41,442 bases of DNA, from assembly GCA_017541465.1 (NCBI GenBank), contig JAFXYZ010000004.1, forward strand, positions 1-41,442, written 5' to 3'. Origin of the DNA: a bacterium. GTDB taxonomy: Bacteria; Cyanobacteriota; Vampirovibrionia; Gastranaerophilales; Gastranaerophilaceae. Position numbers and translations under genes: made by a program. Below are positions 23,817 through 32,545 of the stretch, one piece after another. The notes under the pieces are model-generated. The model searched no databases and was not told the origin of the DNA. It saw only the letters and a program-made list of their open reading frames with translations. How positions within the stretch are numbered: position 1 is the first letter of the stretch; the number at the start of each line of letters is the position of its first letter.

Positions 23817-24116
23817 CTAATCGTTCAAATCGTCTTCGAGCTTCATTTGTTTTTCTTTTAATCTCTGAACGGTTCTCTGAACAACGAGTTCAAAAGTGTT
23901 TGAATTTAAAAGCTCCTGCGGAAATTCTTCCATAAGCATTTTTCTGACTTCCATTTCAATGTCAGTGCCTATGGGGAACGGTTTATCCCCGTTTTCAAGA
24001 ATATCCTCGAGTTGTTTTTTTCTGTCAACGTTGGTTGAATAGGATAGCCAACCTGATTTTTTGTCTTTTTTCTCTTTTTTCTCTGTCTTTTTGTTAAACT
24101 TGTTTAAACCGAACAT
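23817..24116 (-). CDS. Small charged protein, unknown, related to upstream gene
   Basis: A 99-residue cytosolic protein. Residues 1-20 are extremely lysine-rich (KFNKKTEKKEKKDKK); about 60-95 contains LMEEFPQELLNSNTFELVV and QRTVQRLKEK. The latter aligns with IADEFPSLKNNSLLCNLVMD of the gene just upstream, so the two share a helical domain. The start overlaps the upstream gene by 13 bases. Function is unknown. Confidence 0.65.
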   Translation of the reverse strand: MFGLNKFNKKTEKKEKKDKKSGWLSYSTNVDRKKQLEDILENGDKPFPIGTDIEMEVRKMLMEEFPQELLNSNTFELVVQRTVQRLKEKQMKLEDDLND

Positions 24117-24478
24117 TTGATATGTACATCTCCATCTTTAAAGAAAACATCGTCGATAGTTTTGATAGAATTCTCCCTCGAATATAATAGTACATTTTTG
24201 ATAGATTGTACAGTACCCATGTTGCTTTTGAGTGAGTCCATTACCAAATTGCACAAAAGAGAATTGTTTTTTAAGGAAGGAAACTCGTCGGCGATAATTC
24301 CTTCGACCATTGTCCTCAGATAATCTTCACTGTTAAAATACTCTTCAAGGTTAATTGTTGAATGAAGCGTCATGCCCTCTTCAATCGGGTTTGTTGCCGT
24401 ATATTCAAGAGTTACGGTATTCTTTTTCTCATCATCATAAATCGTTTCAAGATTGATTTTGCGTTTTGAATTGAGCAT
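24104..24478 (-). CDS. Small protein, unknown, first of a coupled pair
   Basis: A 124-residue protein starting at the ATG at 24478, with AAGGAG nine bases upstream. The N-terminal half looks like beta strands (INLETIYDD, NTVTLEYTAT, TLHSTINLEE), the C-terminal half is helical and carries the EEFPxLxNxxxxxLV-type segment shared with the downstream gene. The overlap and shared segment suggest a duplicated or heterodimeric pair. No family is recognised. Confidence 0.65.
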   Translation of the reverse strand: MLNSKRKINLETIYDDEKKNTVTLEYTATNPIEEGMTLHSTINLEEYFNSEDYLRTMVEGIIADEFPSLKNNSLLCNLVMDSLKSNMGTVQSIKNVLLYSRENSIKTIDDVFFKDGDVHIKCSV

Positions 24479-24582
24479 AATCAACTCCTTTTTTTACTTA
24501 GCTTCTAAACACACATTGCGCAAAATTTAAAGTAATCAAAATTAATATTTTTGTTGTTATTGCTTTGATATTTTACAAAAGT

Positions 24583-25419
24583 TCACAGATTATTTAAAAT
24601 CACCTTCGGCAGATAATCAATTAAATCACCTGCTAGGACTGAATATTCGCTTTTTTCTTTCCCGGCAAGTTCACCTGTGAGTCCGTGGAGGTATGCTCCT
24701 TTTATCCCTGCTTCAAACGGTGTCTGGCCCTGCGCTATGAGACCTGAAATAATACCTGTTAAAACATCTCCGCTTCCTGCTTTAGCTAAAGCTGATGAGC
24801 CTGTTTTATTTATATAGACATCACTTCCGTCTGTTACAACAGTATTTTGCCCCTTTAATAAAACGGCAGATTTAAATTTTTTTGCGCACTTTATTGCGCT
24901 TTCTTCTCTGTTTTCCTGAATTTCATCTATAGAACAATTTAAAAGCCTTGCCATTTCTTTTGGATGCGGGGTTAAAACCGAATTTTCGGGAAGTTCTTTT
25001 ATATTTTCTTTTGAGATAATATTTAAGGCATCCGCGTCAATAACCCATTTTGCGCTTGTTTTTGTTTTCAAAACCTCTTTTATAAATTCTGTTGTTTCTT
25101 CTGATGTTCCGAGACCGCAACCGAGGGAAATTACATCATATTCTTTTATTGCCCTGAAAACCTCTGAGGGCTCATCTAAAGGCAAAAAGGTTGCCTCTGT
25201 TAATTTTGTGGCAACTATCGGAATTAAAACTTTCGGGCATGCCAAGGTGACGAGCCCTGCCCCTGTTTTTAAGGGGGTGACTGAAGATAAAACGGAGGCG
25301 CCTATATTATTTATTGAGCCTGCAATATTCAGCACCCTTCCAAAAGTTCCTTTGTTTGAGTTTTGGGGGCGAGGTGGCATAATATTTTTAAAATCTTCAA
25401 TAGTTATATATTTAGCCAT
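24583..25419 (-). CDS. nnrD: ADP-dependent NAD(P)H-hydrate dehydratase
   Basis: A 278-residue ribokinase-fold enzyme that repairs hydrated NAD(P)H. Landmarks: FGRVLNIAGS, GAGLVTLACP, SLGCGLGTSEET, WVIDADALNI, LTPHPKEMARLL, VLLKGQNTVV and the anion-hole/catalytic ALAKAGSGDVLTG. It corresponds to the C-terminal half of bifunctional YjeF; the epimerase half (NnrE) is missing here. Its start overlaps the end of trmL by eight bases, so it belongs to the minus-strand operon with trmL and pgsA. Confidence 0.93.
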   Translation of the reverse strand: MAKYITIEDFKNIMPPRPQNSNKGTFGRVLNIAGSINNIGASVLSSVTPLKTGAGLVTLACPKVLIPIVATKLTEATFLPLDEPSEVFRAIKEYDVISLGCGLGTSEETTEFIKEVLKTKTSAKWVIDADALNIISKENIKELPENSVLTPHPKEMARLLNCSIDEIQENREESAIKCAKKFKSAVLLKGQNTVVTDGSDVYINKTGSSALAKAGSGDVLTGIISGLIAQGQTPFEAGIKGAYLHGLTGELAGKEKSEYSVLAGDLIDYLPKVILNNL

Positions 25420-25870
25420 TTTGTCTTATAGCCTCATAAAGTACAATTGAGACCGAGTTTGAAAGGTTTAAACTCCGCTCACCCTCTCTCATCGGGATAG
25501 TTATGGCGGTTTTTGAGTTTTCTTTGAGTAAATCTTCCTTTAAACCTCTTGTCTCAGGCCCGAAAACAAAGAAATCACCCTCCTTAAATTCGAAATTAGT
25601 ATAGATTTGCTTTGATTTTGTTGTGAGATAATAAAAGGTTGATGTGGAAAATTCCTTTTTTAAATCATCAAGAGTCAAAACCTGCCTTATATTGACATCC
25701 TTCCAGTAGTCGAGCCCCGCTCTTTTCATATATTTATCGGAAAGAGAAAAACCTAATTTCCCTACTAAATAAAGGTCAGCGCCGGTGCAGGCACAAAGAC
25801 GGGCAATATTCCCCGTGTTTTGCGGAATTTCGGGTTCTACAAGTACAATATTAAACTTCTTTATTTTCAT
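25412..25870 (-). CDS. trmL: tRNA (cytidine/uridine-34 2'-O)-methyltransferase, TrmL-like
   Basis: A 152-residue minimal SPOUT methyltransferase with the trefoil knot: VEPEIPQNTGNIARLCACTG (motif 1), FVFGPETRGLKEDLL (motif 2) and IPMREGERSLNLSNSVSIV (motif 3). TrmL methylates the wobble ribose of some leucine tRNAs using S-adenosylmethionine. The ATG at 25870 is used rather than the TTG six bases upstream. The gene overlaps the pgsA 3' end by 20 bases. Confidence 0.9.
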   Translation of the reverse strand: MKIKKFNIVLVEPEIPQNTGNIARLCACTGADLYLVGKLGFSLSDKYMKRAGLDYWKDVNIRQVLTLDDLKKEFSTSTFYYLTTKSKQIYTNFEFKEGDFFVFGPETRGLKEDLLKENSKTAITIPMREGERSLNLSNSVSIVLYEAIRQNG

Positions 25871-26504
25871 TTTCAAAAAATCTTTTGCTCTCGATTATAA
25901 CCGGAATACCTCTTATTACGCAGAGTGCAACTGCGAAATAAACGAAGATGTCGGTTATAAGCCTGAAGGTCGGCAGAATTTTCACATACTGAACATACTG
26001 GTCAACCGTCATGAGGTTTAACTCCTCAATATTCGGTATATACGCAAGAATAACAAGTACAAACGCAACTGTCTTTGCAAACCCGTAGAGCCCTCTCATA
26101 AATCTTGATGCGGTGAGGAAGGCGAGAAATTTATTCTGCATCATTGTATCTTTGCCAAACGCGGTGTAGCCGTCAGCAAGAGCAATACTCCTCAGTCCGT
26201 CTGTTAAAATTCCTCTTGTCAGAACAACAAACGGAATCCAGGGGGCAACCCAGCCGAGCATAGCAAATGCAACCCAAACGAGATTTTCAACTATTCTGTC
26301 ACCTAAAATGTCAATTACAGAACCGAGTTTTGATGCCTCATTGTATTTCCTTGCAACGTAGCCGTCAAGTCCGTCAAGTATAATTGCGAACAGTATTAAA
26401 AAGGCGGAACTGAGTGCATAAGCAGGGTTTCCCGTGAACATCATAATTATGGCCAAAAATACCATTAATACTCTTAAAATTGTCATTAAATTTGCGCAAG
26501 TCAT
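25851..26504 (-). CDS. pgsA: CDP-alcohol phosphatidyltransferase, probably PgsA
   Basis: A 217-residue integral membrane enzyme, probably making phosphatidylglycerol phosphate from CDP-diacylglycerol and glycerol 3-phosphate. The family signature is intact: D-G-x2-A-R-x8-G-x3-D-x3-D read in DGLDGYVARKY, then GSVIDILGDR. Four to six membrane helices are visible, with the last at about 180-205 before a charged tail. The exact alcohol acceptor is not proven. It overlaps trmL and follows the oxidoreductase by 14 bases. Confidence 0.88.
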   Translation of the reverse strand: MTCANLMTILRVLMVFLAIIMMFTGNPAYALSSAFLILFAIILDGLDGYVARKYNEASKLGSVIDILGDRIVENLVWVAFAMLGWVAPWIPFVVLTRGILTDGLRSIALADGYTAFGKDTMMQNKFLAFLTASRFMRGLYGFAKTVAFVLVILAYIPNIEELNLMTVDQYVQYVKILPTFRLITDIFVYFAVALCVIRGIPVIIESKRFFENENKEV

Positions 26505-26518
26505 TTTATTAATTCCTG

Positions 26519-27511
26519 TTATCTTTTACTTCTTGAAAGTGCGAAGTTTACACTGTCTAAATACTTTCTTCTTTCGCCGAGCATAATCTTTTCGGCATCT
26601 TCGAGCACTTTAACCACTGTATATCCGTTTTCACCGTCACTTCTCGCTTTTTTGCCCGTTTCCATGCAGTGAAGGAAATGCTGGCATTCAAGTTTTAACG
26701 GTTCGATTTCAATGTATTCAAGTGATTCCGTTGTAGAAACTCCCGGCTGAGAGTGTTCAAAAATCTGGAGCTTGTTCTCAGAGAGCGTGTCATCAAAAAT
26801 AGCACTTGCTTTGCTTCCCTGAATGAGAAGATTTACTCTCTTTTGAGGGTGAATCCAGCTGTCTGAGATGTGTCCGATTGTTCCGCCTTCAAATTCAACA
26901 GTTATATGTGTTATATCCATAATATCGTTGCCTTCGGAGGAAGCACCAACGGCACTTATAACTCTCTTTGGTTCTTTTCCCAGAATATAGCTTGTCATTG
27001 AAACATCATGAGGGGCTAAATCCCACATAACACTGCGGTCGTTTTTAAAACGGTTGATGTTTAACCTGTCGCTCTGAACGTATCTTATATCCCCGAAAAA
27101 GCCTTCATTGACGAGCATTTTAAGTCTGTTTACAACTGGGTGATACATCAGTAAGTGACCGACCATAAGCACGAGATTTTTCTCGTTTGCAAGCTCCATT
27201 AAGGTTTTTGCTTCCTCTGAAACCGTTGAAATAGGCTTTTCAACATAGACGTGCTTGTTCATCTCGAGCGCTTTTTTAACTATTTTATAGTGAGTATGGC
27301 TCGGGGTAACAACACATACCGCCTTAATTTCGGGGTTATTCAGAACCTCTGCCGAGTCTTTTGTGTAATTGACATCAGGATAAAGTTCTTTTAATTTTTT
27401 GATATTTTCATCGTCTAAATCGCATACGGTGTGGAGTGCATTGAGGTTATAGAAGTTTCTTACAATATTCTTTCCCCAGATACCGCAGCCGATTACAGCT
27501 ACATTTTTCAT
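26519..27511 (-). CDS. Gfo/Idh/MocA family oxidoreductase
   Basis: A 330-residue NAD(P)-dependent dehydrogenase. The Rossmann fingerprint is VIGCGIWGKN (5-14), followed by VVTPSHTHY and the family lysine in YVEKPIST. The C-terminal domain has MWDLAPHDVSM with the conserved His. The spacing GHLLMYHP, then LNINRFKNDRSVMWDLAPHD, resembles UDP-GlcNAc(A) 3-dehydrogenases of surface-sugar pathways; the substrate remains inferred. It heads the minus-strand operon with pgsA, trmL and nnrD. Confidence 0.9.
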   Translation of the reverse strand: MKNVAVIGCGIWGKNIVRNFYNLNALHTVCDLDDENIKKLKELYPDVNYTKDSAEVLNNPEIKAVCVVTPSHTHYKIVKKALEMNKHVYVEKPISTVSEEAKTLMELANEKNLVLMVGHLLMYHPVVNRLKMLVNEGFFGDIRYVQSDRLNINRFKNDRSVMWDLAPHDVSMTSYILGKEPKRVISAVGASSEGNDIMDITHITVEFEGGTIGHISDSWIHPQKRVNLLIQGSKASAIFDDTLSENKLQIFEHSQPGVSTTESLEYIEIEPLKLECQHFLHCMETGKKARSDGENGYTVVKVLEDAEKIMLGERRKYLDSVNFALSRSKR

Positions 27512-27614
27512 ATTTCATCTCCAGTTTAATTCTATTATACAATGAAATCAGAGCATGACTATATTTGTTGAGATTAAGAATTTATAAAGGAAATGAAAAA
27601 TTAACTATTTTTTA

Positions 27615-29390
27615 TTAAACCAACCCGTCATCTTCCTGTTTAAGTGGCAGAAGGACTGCAAAGGTTGAGCCCTCACCCTCTTTGCTCTGAACATAAATTT
27701 GTCCGTGGTGGTGGGTTTCTATTGTTGTTTTGACAAGATGAAGTCCTATCCCTGTTCCTTTAACGGAATGCACCTTGTTTTCAACCCTGTAAAATCTCTC
27801 AAAAATTTTATCCAAATCCTTTTGCGCAATCCCTATTCCGTGGTCTTTGACGTCAATTTCTACAAAATCGGGGCTTTCGGACATCTTAACCGAAATTTCA
27901 ATGTCCTTTCCTTCGGGGGAATATTTTATAGCATTTGAAATCAAATTCTTAATTGCTCTTTCAATGCTCTCTGCATGAATCGGTATCTGAGGAAGGTTAT
28001 CCGCTGACGTGAAATTGATTTTCATTCCCTTTTCATCTGCAAGCACCTTCATTGAGGAGATAACTCTTTCAATAATAGGAACAATATCGTATAAATCTTT
28101 TTGCAGTTTGATATTCGGTGATTCCAGTCTTGAAAAATCAAGAATATCATTGACCATAGAGTGAAGTCTTTGTACTTCCGTATTGACTGTCTGCAAAAAT
28201 TCTTTCTTGGTTTCCTCATCAAGTGCTTCGCCTTCTGTACAAAGAGTGTCCATATAACTTCTCAAAACGGTAACAGGGGTTCTGAGTTCGTGGGAAACAT
28301 TTGAAATAAACACGTTTTTGAGCTTATTAACCTCGGCTTCTCTTGTTATATCAATAAGAACGATAATATACCCGAGATAATCTCTCGTACTTGAAAACAT
28401 CGGGGAAATCATAGCTTTTACGGTTCTTGAGTTGAGCTCGAGTTCAAATTCCAGCGGTTGAATACGGGAAACATCTATCGGAGTGTCTTTATATTCTTCA
28501 ATTTTTTCCCTGAAGCATTTGAGGTCGTTTGAATCGGTGTATTCCTGAAGTTTAGTGTTTATGAGTTCTTCCCCGTCAACACCCAGAAGTTTTTGCGCGG
28601 CATTGTTGAGAAGCACGACCTTATCATCATTGTCGCAGACTATAACTCCGTTAATAATACTCATCAAAACCGCTTCGAGCTTGTTTCTCTCTAAAGCTAT
28701 TCGCTCAAAATTCTGTTCGTCATACTGGTAGAGAATATTAGACATATCATTAAAGGCGTTTGTGAGCTTTTTTATCTCACTTCCTGAGTCGGGAGTTTCC
28801 AGTTTGAGTCCGAATTGACCTGTTGAAATTCTGTTTACCGCATCGTGAAGGAGTTCGAGTTCCCTTCCGGTTAAAATTGCATTAACGATTAAAACCGCCA
28901 TAAAAGTCAGCCAGGTTAAGAGAAAGACCATAAACAGAGTGTTTTGGGTTGTTTTTGCAACATCTTTAATTCCGAGCCCGTTCATAGCGATTGAAACAGA
29001 GCCGATGATGTCGTTGTCCTTTGAATAAACAGGGGCGCTTACGACTATTTTTGCATCGGTATTTTTAAACTTTTTTTCGCTTTTTGCGGCATAGACAAGT
29101 TCATTATTCTCGTTTCTGTATTCGATATAGAGAATATCCTTTGCAACCTTTAACAGTCCTCCGAGACGCTCTTTTATTATCTCGCTTTTATTCTCTTCAA
29201 ACGCACCGGAGTCGATGGAAAGTGTTTTTGAAATTGTCTGGGCATAGTTTTGATAGAGGGTGTCCATTTTGTTTTGGACTTCTGAAATAGCCCAAATGCC
29301 GCTTCCTATAACAAGAGCGGTCGTTGTAATCAAACCTGCCAAAATAAACTTATTTCGGGTGCTGAGCTTTATTTTCTCTTTTCTTTCCAT
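27615..29390 (-). CDS. Membrane sensor histidine kinase with HAMP and PAS domains
   Basis: A 591-residue kinase. TM1 is at about 14-34, an extracytoplasmic sensor of about 115 residues follows, and TM2 is at about 151-172. Then come HAMP (about 173-225), PAS (about 235-350), HisKA with phospho-acceptor H367 (NVSHELRTPV) and HATPase_c (N box NLISNAIKYS, G1 DHGIGIA, F box FERFYR, G2 GTGIGLHL). The layout is that of VicK/PhoR/ResE kinases. No response regulator adjoins it, so it is an orphan in this window. A REP-like element lies directly upstream of the start. Confidence 0.93.
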   Translation of the reverse strand: MERKEKIKLSTRNKFILAGLITTTALVIGSGIWAISEVQNKMDTLYQNYAQTISKTLSIDSGAFEENKSEIIKERLGGLLKVAKDILYIEYRNENNELVYAAKSEKKFKNTDAKIVVSAPVYSKDNDIIGSVSIAMNGLGIKDVAKTTQNTLFMVFLLTWLTFMAVLIVNAILTGRELELLHDAVNRISTGQFGLKLETPDSGSEIKKLTNAFNDMSNILYQYDEQNFERIALERNKLEAVLMSIINGVIVCDNDDKVVLLNNAAQKLLGVDGEELINTKLQEYTDSNDLKCFREKIEEYKDTPIDVSRIQPLEFELELNSRTVKAMISPMFSSTRDYLGYIIVLIDITREAEVNKLKNVFISNVSHELRTPVTVLRSYMDTLCTEGEALDEETKKEFLQTVNTEVQRLHSMVNDILDFSRLESPNIKLQKDLYDIVPIIERVISSMKVLADEKGMKINFTSADNLPQIPIHAESIERAIKNLISNAIKYSPEGKDIEISVKMSESPDFVEIDVKDHGIGIAQKDLDKIFERFYRVENKVHSVKGTGIGLHLVKTTIETHHHGQIYVQSKEGEGSTFAVLLPLKQEDDGLV

Positions 29391-29420
29391 TAACCCTTGT
29401 GTCTAACCCTTTTTAATGCT

Positions 29421-29444
29421 GTTGGGTTAGAAAACCCAACCTAC
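29421..29444 (-). repeat. REP-like element, GTAG head plus hairpin (copy 4)
   Basis: Read on the minus strand: GTAG (29444-29441), then GTTGGGTT-TTCT-AACCCAAC (29440-29421), an 8-bp perfect stem with a 4-nt loop. It sits in the 5' region of the sensor kinase gene. Confidence 0.7.
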
Positions 29445-29527
29445 TCTGAAGATTTATGATTTTGTAGTTCACGAAAAAATTATACCACCTGAGATAAGCC
29501 GATGTCAAAAAAGAGTGAAAATGCTCT

Positions 29528-30391
29528 TTATTCAAAGAGTTTAGACCAGAAACTTTCTTTAATTTTAATCTCTTTTATTGTCCGAACGGGAACTTTTTCG
29601 GGCTGAGTAGTTCTGGTATAATTGATTTCGGGATACCCAAAGAGCATACAATAGGCTATATCGTGTGTTCTGGGGATATTTAAAATACTCTTTAGCCCGG
29701 GGATATATTTAAAACAGGCATAAGCAAGCCCGCACCAGCAGGTCGCTATCCCTAAAGATTTTGCATACAGTTCAAAGTATGAGAGTGCGATAGTGCCGTC
29801 ATAATCTTTGCAGGGTGCATTTTTTGGAGTTGATGCAACTATAATATGCGGTGCGCCTCTGAAAACGATGTCCTCACCCTTTAAAATTGCATCAGTGTAT
29901 CTTTCAAATGTTTTTGCTATAGGTTTAATCGCTTTATTTGAAACGATTTTTATTATTCTGTCATTGACGGCTTTTCTCAGCTCGTCCATAACTTCTTTAT
30001 TTTCGATAACGGAAAAGAAAAGCCCGTGGTTGTTTACTCCTGTCGGAACATAATCGAGCATGTCCTTTAATTTTTCAAGGGTTTCAGCGGAAACATTCTC
30101 TTTTCTGAAGTGCCTTATGCTTCTTCTCGATTTTATCAGGTTTAAAATCATCTCAGAATTAAATTCTTTTTCTATATTTTGTGAATTTTCACTTCTTTTT
30201 CCGTTTATGGAAAGAGCTCCTGTCGGGCAGACGGCAAGACAGTGCTGGCAGTTTATACAGCTGTTTTCCCTCTCTTTTATCGATACAGGCTCTTTGTTTT
30301 CATTAAAGGTGATGATTTTTGGCATACAGTCTCTGATACAAAGCCCGCACTGAATACATTTTTCCTTATTGATTTCAAGATTAAAATTCAT
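29528..30391 (-). CDS. Ferredoxin-nitroreductase fusion protein
   Basis: A 287-residue protein starting at the ATG at 30391 with GGGGGAAGAG upstream. The N-terminus carries two 4Fe-4S sites: CIQCGLCIRDC and CINCQHCLAVCP (about residues 13-51). A nitroreductase domain follows, beginning SRRSIRHFRKENV, with the FMN-binding region and HIIVASTPKNAP, then GIATCWCGLAYACF. Such fusions are frequent in anaerobes and are thought to pass electrons from ferredoxin-like centres to a flavin. The substrate is unknown. The gene is transcribed alone, upstream of the sensor kinase. Confidence 0.9.
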   Translation of the reverse strand: MNFNLEINKEKCIQCGLCIRDCMPKIITFNENKEPVSIKERENSCINCQHCLAVCPTGALSINGKRSENSQNIEKEFNSEMILNLIKSRRSIRHFRKENVSAETLEKLKDMLDYVPTGVNNHGLFFSVIENKEVMDELRKAVNDRIIKIVSNKAIKPIAKTFERYTDAILKGEDIVFRGAPHIIVASTPKNAPCKDYDGTIALSYFELYAKSLGIATCWCGLAYACFKYIPGLKSILNIPRTHDIAYCMLFGYPEINYTRTTQPEKVPVRTIKEIKIKESFWSKLFE

Positions 30392-30505
30392 GTCTCTTCC
30401 CCCGTTTTTCACTATAATAAAATATTTTTTAAAAATTTTCTATACTTTTAACTTTTTTTGTGTGTTAATTATACAATAAGGAAAAGTTTAAAAAAGGAAG
30501 ATGAA

Positions 30506-31165
30506 ATGCAAGCTCGCCGTGCTGCCAGAGAATTGGCTTTAATATTATTATCACAGTTGGATAAAAACCCAAAACAATACACTGACCCCGATTTTAAAGA
30601 AATAGTCCTTACCTCGGTCAGAACTCTCACAAATAATGCTCAGGAGGAGTTAAAGAGTGCCTGTGCAACTTTGGTGGATTTAAAAAACAGAATTGACGAC
30701 ATTGAAGGTAATGCAGAGATAAATCTTGAAAGACCACTCAATGCTTCAAACCTTCCCGTTCCGCTTCCTTTGACTTCAGATATGACGGGAAAACTCGAAG
30801 AGCTTCTGAATATTTGCGAAAACACTATGCTTGCGCTTGAAATTGCCGAACTGACTACCTTAGAAGAAAATGATGATGTTAAATCATACATTATGAAAAT
30901 AGTTGACAGCTATAAAGATAACAAAGATTTTATCGACAGCCAGATTAAGAAATTTGCCTTCGGCTGGGATTTAAACAGGCTTGTTAAAATTGACAAGGAT
31001 ATTTTAAGAATTGCTATCTGTGAGCTCGTTTTCGTTAAAGATGCACCCTTAAAAGTCATTATCGATGAGGCTCTTGAGCTTGCTAAAAAATATTCGACAG
31101 AAGACAGTGCCTCCTTTATTAACGGGGTTTTAGGCAAAGTCGTTATTGAAAATGCGCTTGTATAG
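30506..31165 (+). CDS. nusB: Transcription antitermination factor NusB, long form
   Basis: A 219-residue protein starting at the ATG at 30506 (QARRAARELALILLSQ), preceded by AAGGAAG. The NusB all-helical core is split: the N-terminal RNA-binding helix is followed by an insertion of about 70-80 residues before the KKFAFGWDLNRLVKIDKDILRIAICEL and SFINGVLGKV halves. NusB of this length is typical of cyanobacteria and relatives. With NusE it acts in rRNA antitermination. The upstream in-frame codons to 30458 are not needed. ftsY begins eight bases downstream. Confidence 0.92.
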   Translation: MQARRAARELALILLSQLDKNPKQYTDPDFKEIVLTSVRTLTNNAQEELKSACATLVDLKNRIDDIEGNAEINLERPLNASNLPVPLPLTSDMTGKLEELLNICENTMLALEIAELTTLEENDDVKSYIMKIVDSYKDNKDFIDSQIKKFAFGWDLNRLVKIDKDILRIAICELVFVKDAPLKVIIDEALELAKKYSTEDSASFINGVLGKVVIENALV

Positions 31166-31173
31166 GGTTTAAA

Positions 31174-32145
31174 ATGTTCGATTTTTTTAAGAAAAAACCT
31201 GAAAATACAGAAACAGAGCAGGAAGAAAAGAAATCTATCTGGGGCTGGTCGTTTGATAACTTAAAACAGGCGGTTTCAAACACCGCTTCAACTCTTGTCG
31301 AATCGGTTGTTTCCTCTGTTTCAAATCAGGAGGAATACGACGAGTTCATCTATGAAGAGATGGAGGAACTCCTCATTAAAGCTGATTTAGGGGTTAATTT
31401 ATCTTCTCAAATAGTTGAAAAATTAAGGAAACAGACAAATGCGAAACCCAGCGAGGTTAAATCGTTTCTGAAGAAGGAATTCAGCGAAATTCTCTCCTCC
31501 TGCAAGGCTGAAGGGCTTGAATATAAAGAAGGGCAGCCGAATATATATTTTATAACAGGTGTAAACGGCAGCGGGAAAACGACTTTAATTGCCAAACTTG
31601 CTTATCAGTTCAAGCAGGAGGGTAAAAAAGTTCTTGTCGCAGCAGGTGATACCTTCAGGGCTGCCGCCGAAGAACAGCTTGATATATGGTCAAAGCGCTC
31701 AGGGGCTGACATCGTCAGAAAAGACGGAATTGATGCCGCTGCGGTTGTTTATGATGCCGTAAATAAAGCAAAACAGGAAAATTATGACGTTCTTCTTATT
31801 GATACGGCAGGGAGATTGCAGAATAAATTTAACTTAATGCAGGAGTTAAGTAAGGTTAAGGCGGTCATAGACAAGCTGGCACCTGAGTGTTTAAGGGAAA
31901 GTATACTTGTTCTTGATGCAAATACGGGGCAAAACGGGCTTTCTCAGGCAAAAGTTTTTTCTGAAGCCGTAAATCTTACTTCCGTTGCACTCACTAAACT
32001 TGACGGCAGTGCGAAGGGCGGAATAATCATCTCTATTGTAAATGAGTTTCATATCCCCGTTAAACTTGTCGGTGTGGGCGAAAAAATAGAGGACCTGAAA
32101 ATCTTCAGCCCCTCTGATTTTATTAATGCTTTGTTTGAGAAATAG
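31174..32145 (+). CDS. ftsY: Signal recognition particle receptor FtsY
   Basis: A 323-residue GTPase receiving SRP-ribosome complexes at the membrane. Short acidic A domain (1-25), N domain (about 30-110), then the G domain: GVNGSGKTT (G1, 129-137), DTFRAAAEEQL (G2), DTAGR (G3, 210-214), TKLDGSAKGG (G4, 274-283). The length and all motifs fit an intact, functional protein. It follows nusB in an apparent operon. Phage-derived debris begins immediately after the stop. Confidence 0.96.
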   Translation: MFDFFKKKPENTETEQEEKKSIWGWSFDNLKQAVSNTASTLVESVVSSVSNQEEYDEFIYEEMEELLIKADLGVNLSSQIVEKLRKQTNAKPSEVKSFLKKEFSEILSSCKAEGLEYKEGQPNIYFITGVNGSGKTTLIAKLAYQFKQEGKKVLVAAGDTFRAAAEEQLDIWSKRSGADIVRKDGIDAAAVVYDAVNKAKQENYDVLLIDTAGRLQNKFNLMQELSKVKAVIDKLAPECLRESILVLDANTGQNGLSQAKVFSEAVNLTSVALTKLDGSAKGGIIISIVNEFHIPVKLVGVGEKIEDLKIFSPSDFINALFEK

Positions 32146-32325
32146 GGCTATACTCTCATCCTGCGCAAATTCCACCTGATAATCAAGCTCTCGGTATATT
32201 CCCGCCAGTTCCTTTTGGCATTCCTCTGTCATTTGCTTAGTGAGTTTTTTTAACTCTTTGACGTACCAGGACATAATACCTGCATTGACGTTCAGGCGGT
32301 TTGATGTTATTTGTCGTTTTTGCAT
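32146..32325 (-). pseudogene. N-terminal remnant of a phage head-morphogenesis-like protein
   Basis: Sixty residues from the ATG at 32325 read out of phage-like sequence until the frame runs antisense into ftsY. The segment RLNVNAGIMSWYVKELKKL, followed by a charged helix (QMTEECQKEL), resembles the N-termini I know from phage head morphogenesis proteins (NAGI-x-x-WY pattern). No C-terminal domain follows. No SD is seen. Assignment rests on pattern memory, so it is moderate to low. Confidence 0.4.
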
Positions 32326-32363
32326 AAACTTAACACTATGGTTTAAATTTTTTGTGAATGTGG

Positions 32364-32440
32364 TATAATATAATTAGCTGTTAGTGAACTCAAGCGTATC
32401 AATCAACTTTGATAAATAGCTGAGGCTAACGGCTTTTCTT
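32364..32440 (+). ncRNA. Candidate small RNA of about 65 nt with own promoter and terminator
   Basis: An extended -10 (TG-G-TATAAT, 32361-32369) lies just upstream. Transcription would begin near 32375. The RNA folds into one long three-stem arm: AGCTGTTAG (32376-32384) with CTAACGGCT (32426-32434), CTC-A-AGC (32389-32395) with GCTGAG (32419-32424), and TATCAA (32397-32402) with TTGATA (32409-32414). TTTTCTT follows. It could instead be an elaborate bidirectional terminator for flanking debris. The nearest genes on this strand are ftsY (upstream). Confidence 0.45.
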
Positions 32441-32545
32441 ATACATTGTTTTTATTGTTAAAGTTTTTCTACCTGTTCTTATTTCTTCTAAATAAAAAAC
32501 TTCACCATCGGGCATTTTCTTTTGATATTTAATAATATCTGTGCC
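32426..32545 (-). pseudogene. C-terminal fragment of a phage barnase/EndoU/RelE-like nuclease domain
   Basis: A 39-codon frame ending in TAG at 32426. The residues GTDIIKYQKKMPDGEVFYLE, then EIRTGRKTLTIKTMYKKSR, match the end of the PBECR-type (phage barnase-EndoU-colicin E5/D-RelE-like) nuclease domain attached to phage head proteins, as I know that pattern: a DG-turn, an EVRTGRK strand and the KTMYK end. It lacks a start and is closed upstream by an in-frame TAA shared with the flagellar gene region. Confidence 0.45.

Noticed and set aside
31891-32145. Antisense continuation of the 32325 frame through ftsY
   Set aside because: It lies wholly opposite the well-conserved GTPase domain end, and the phage-like similarity stops at the ftsY stop codon.
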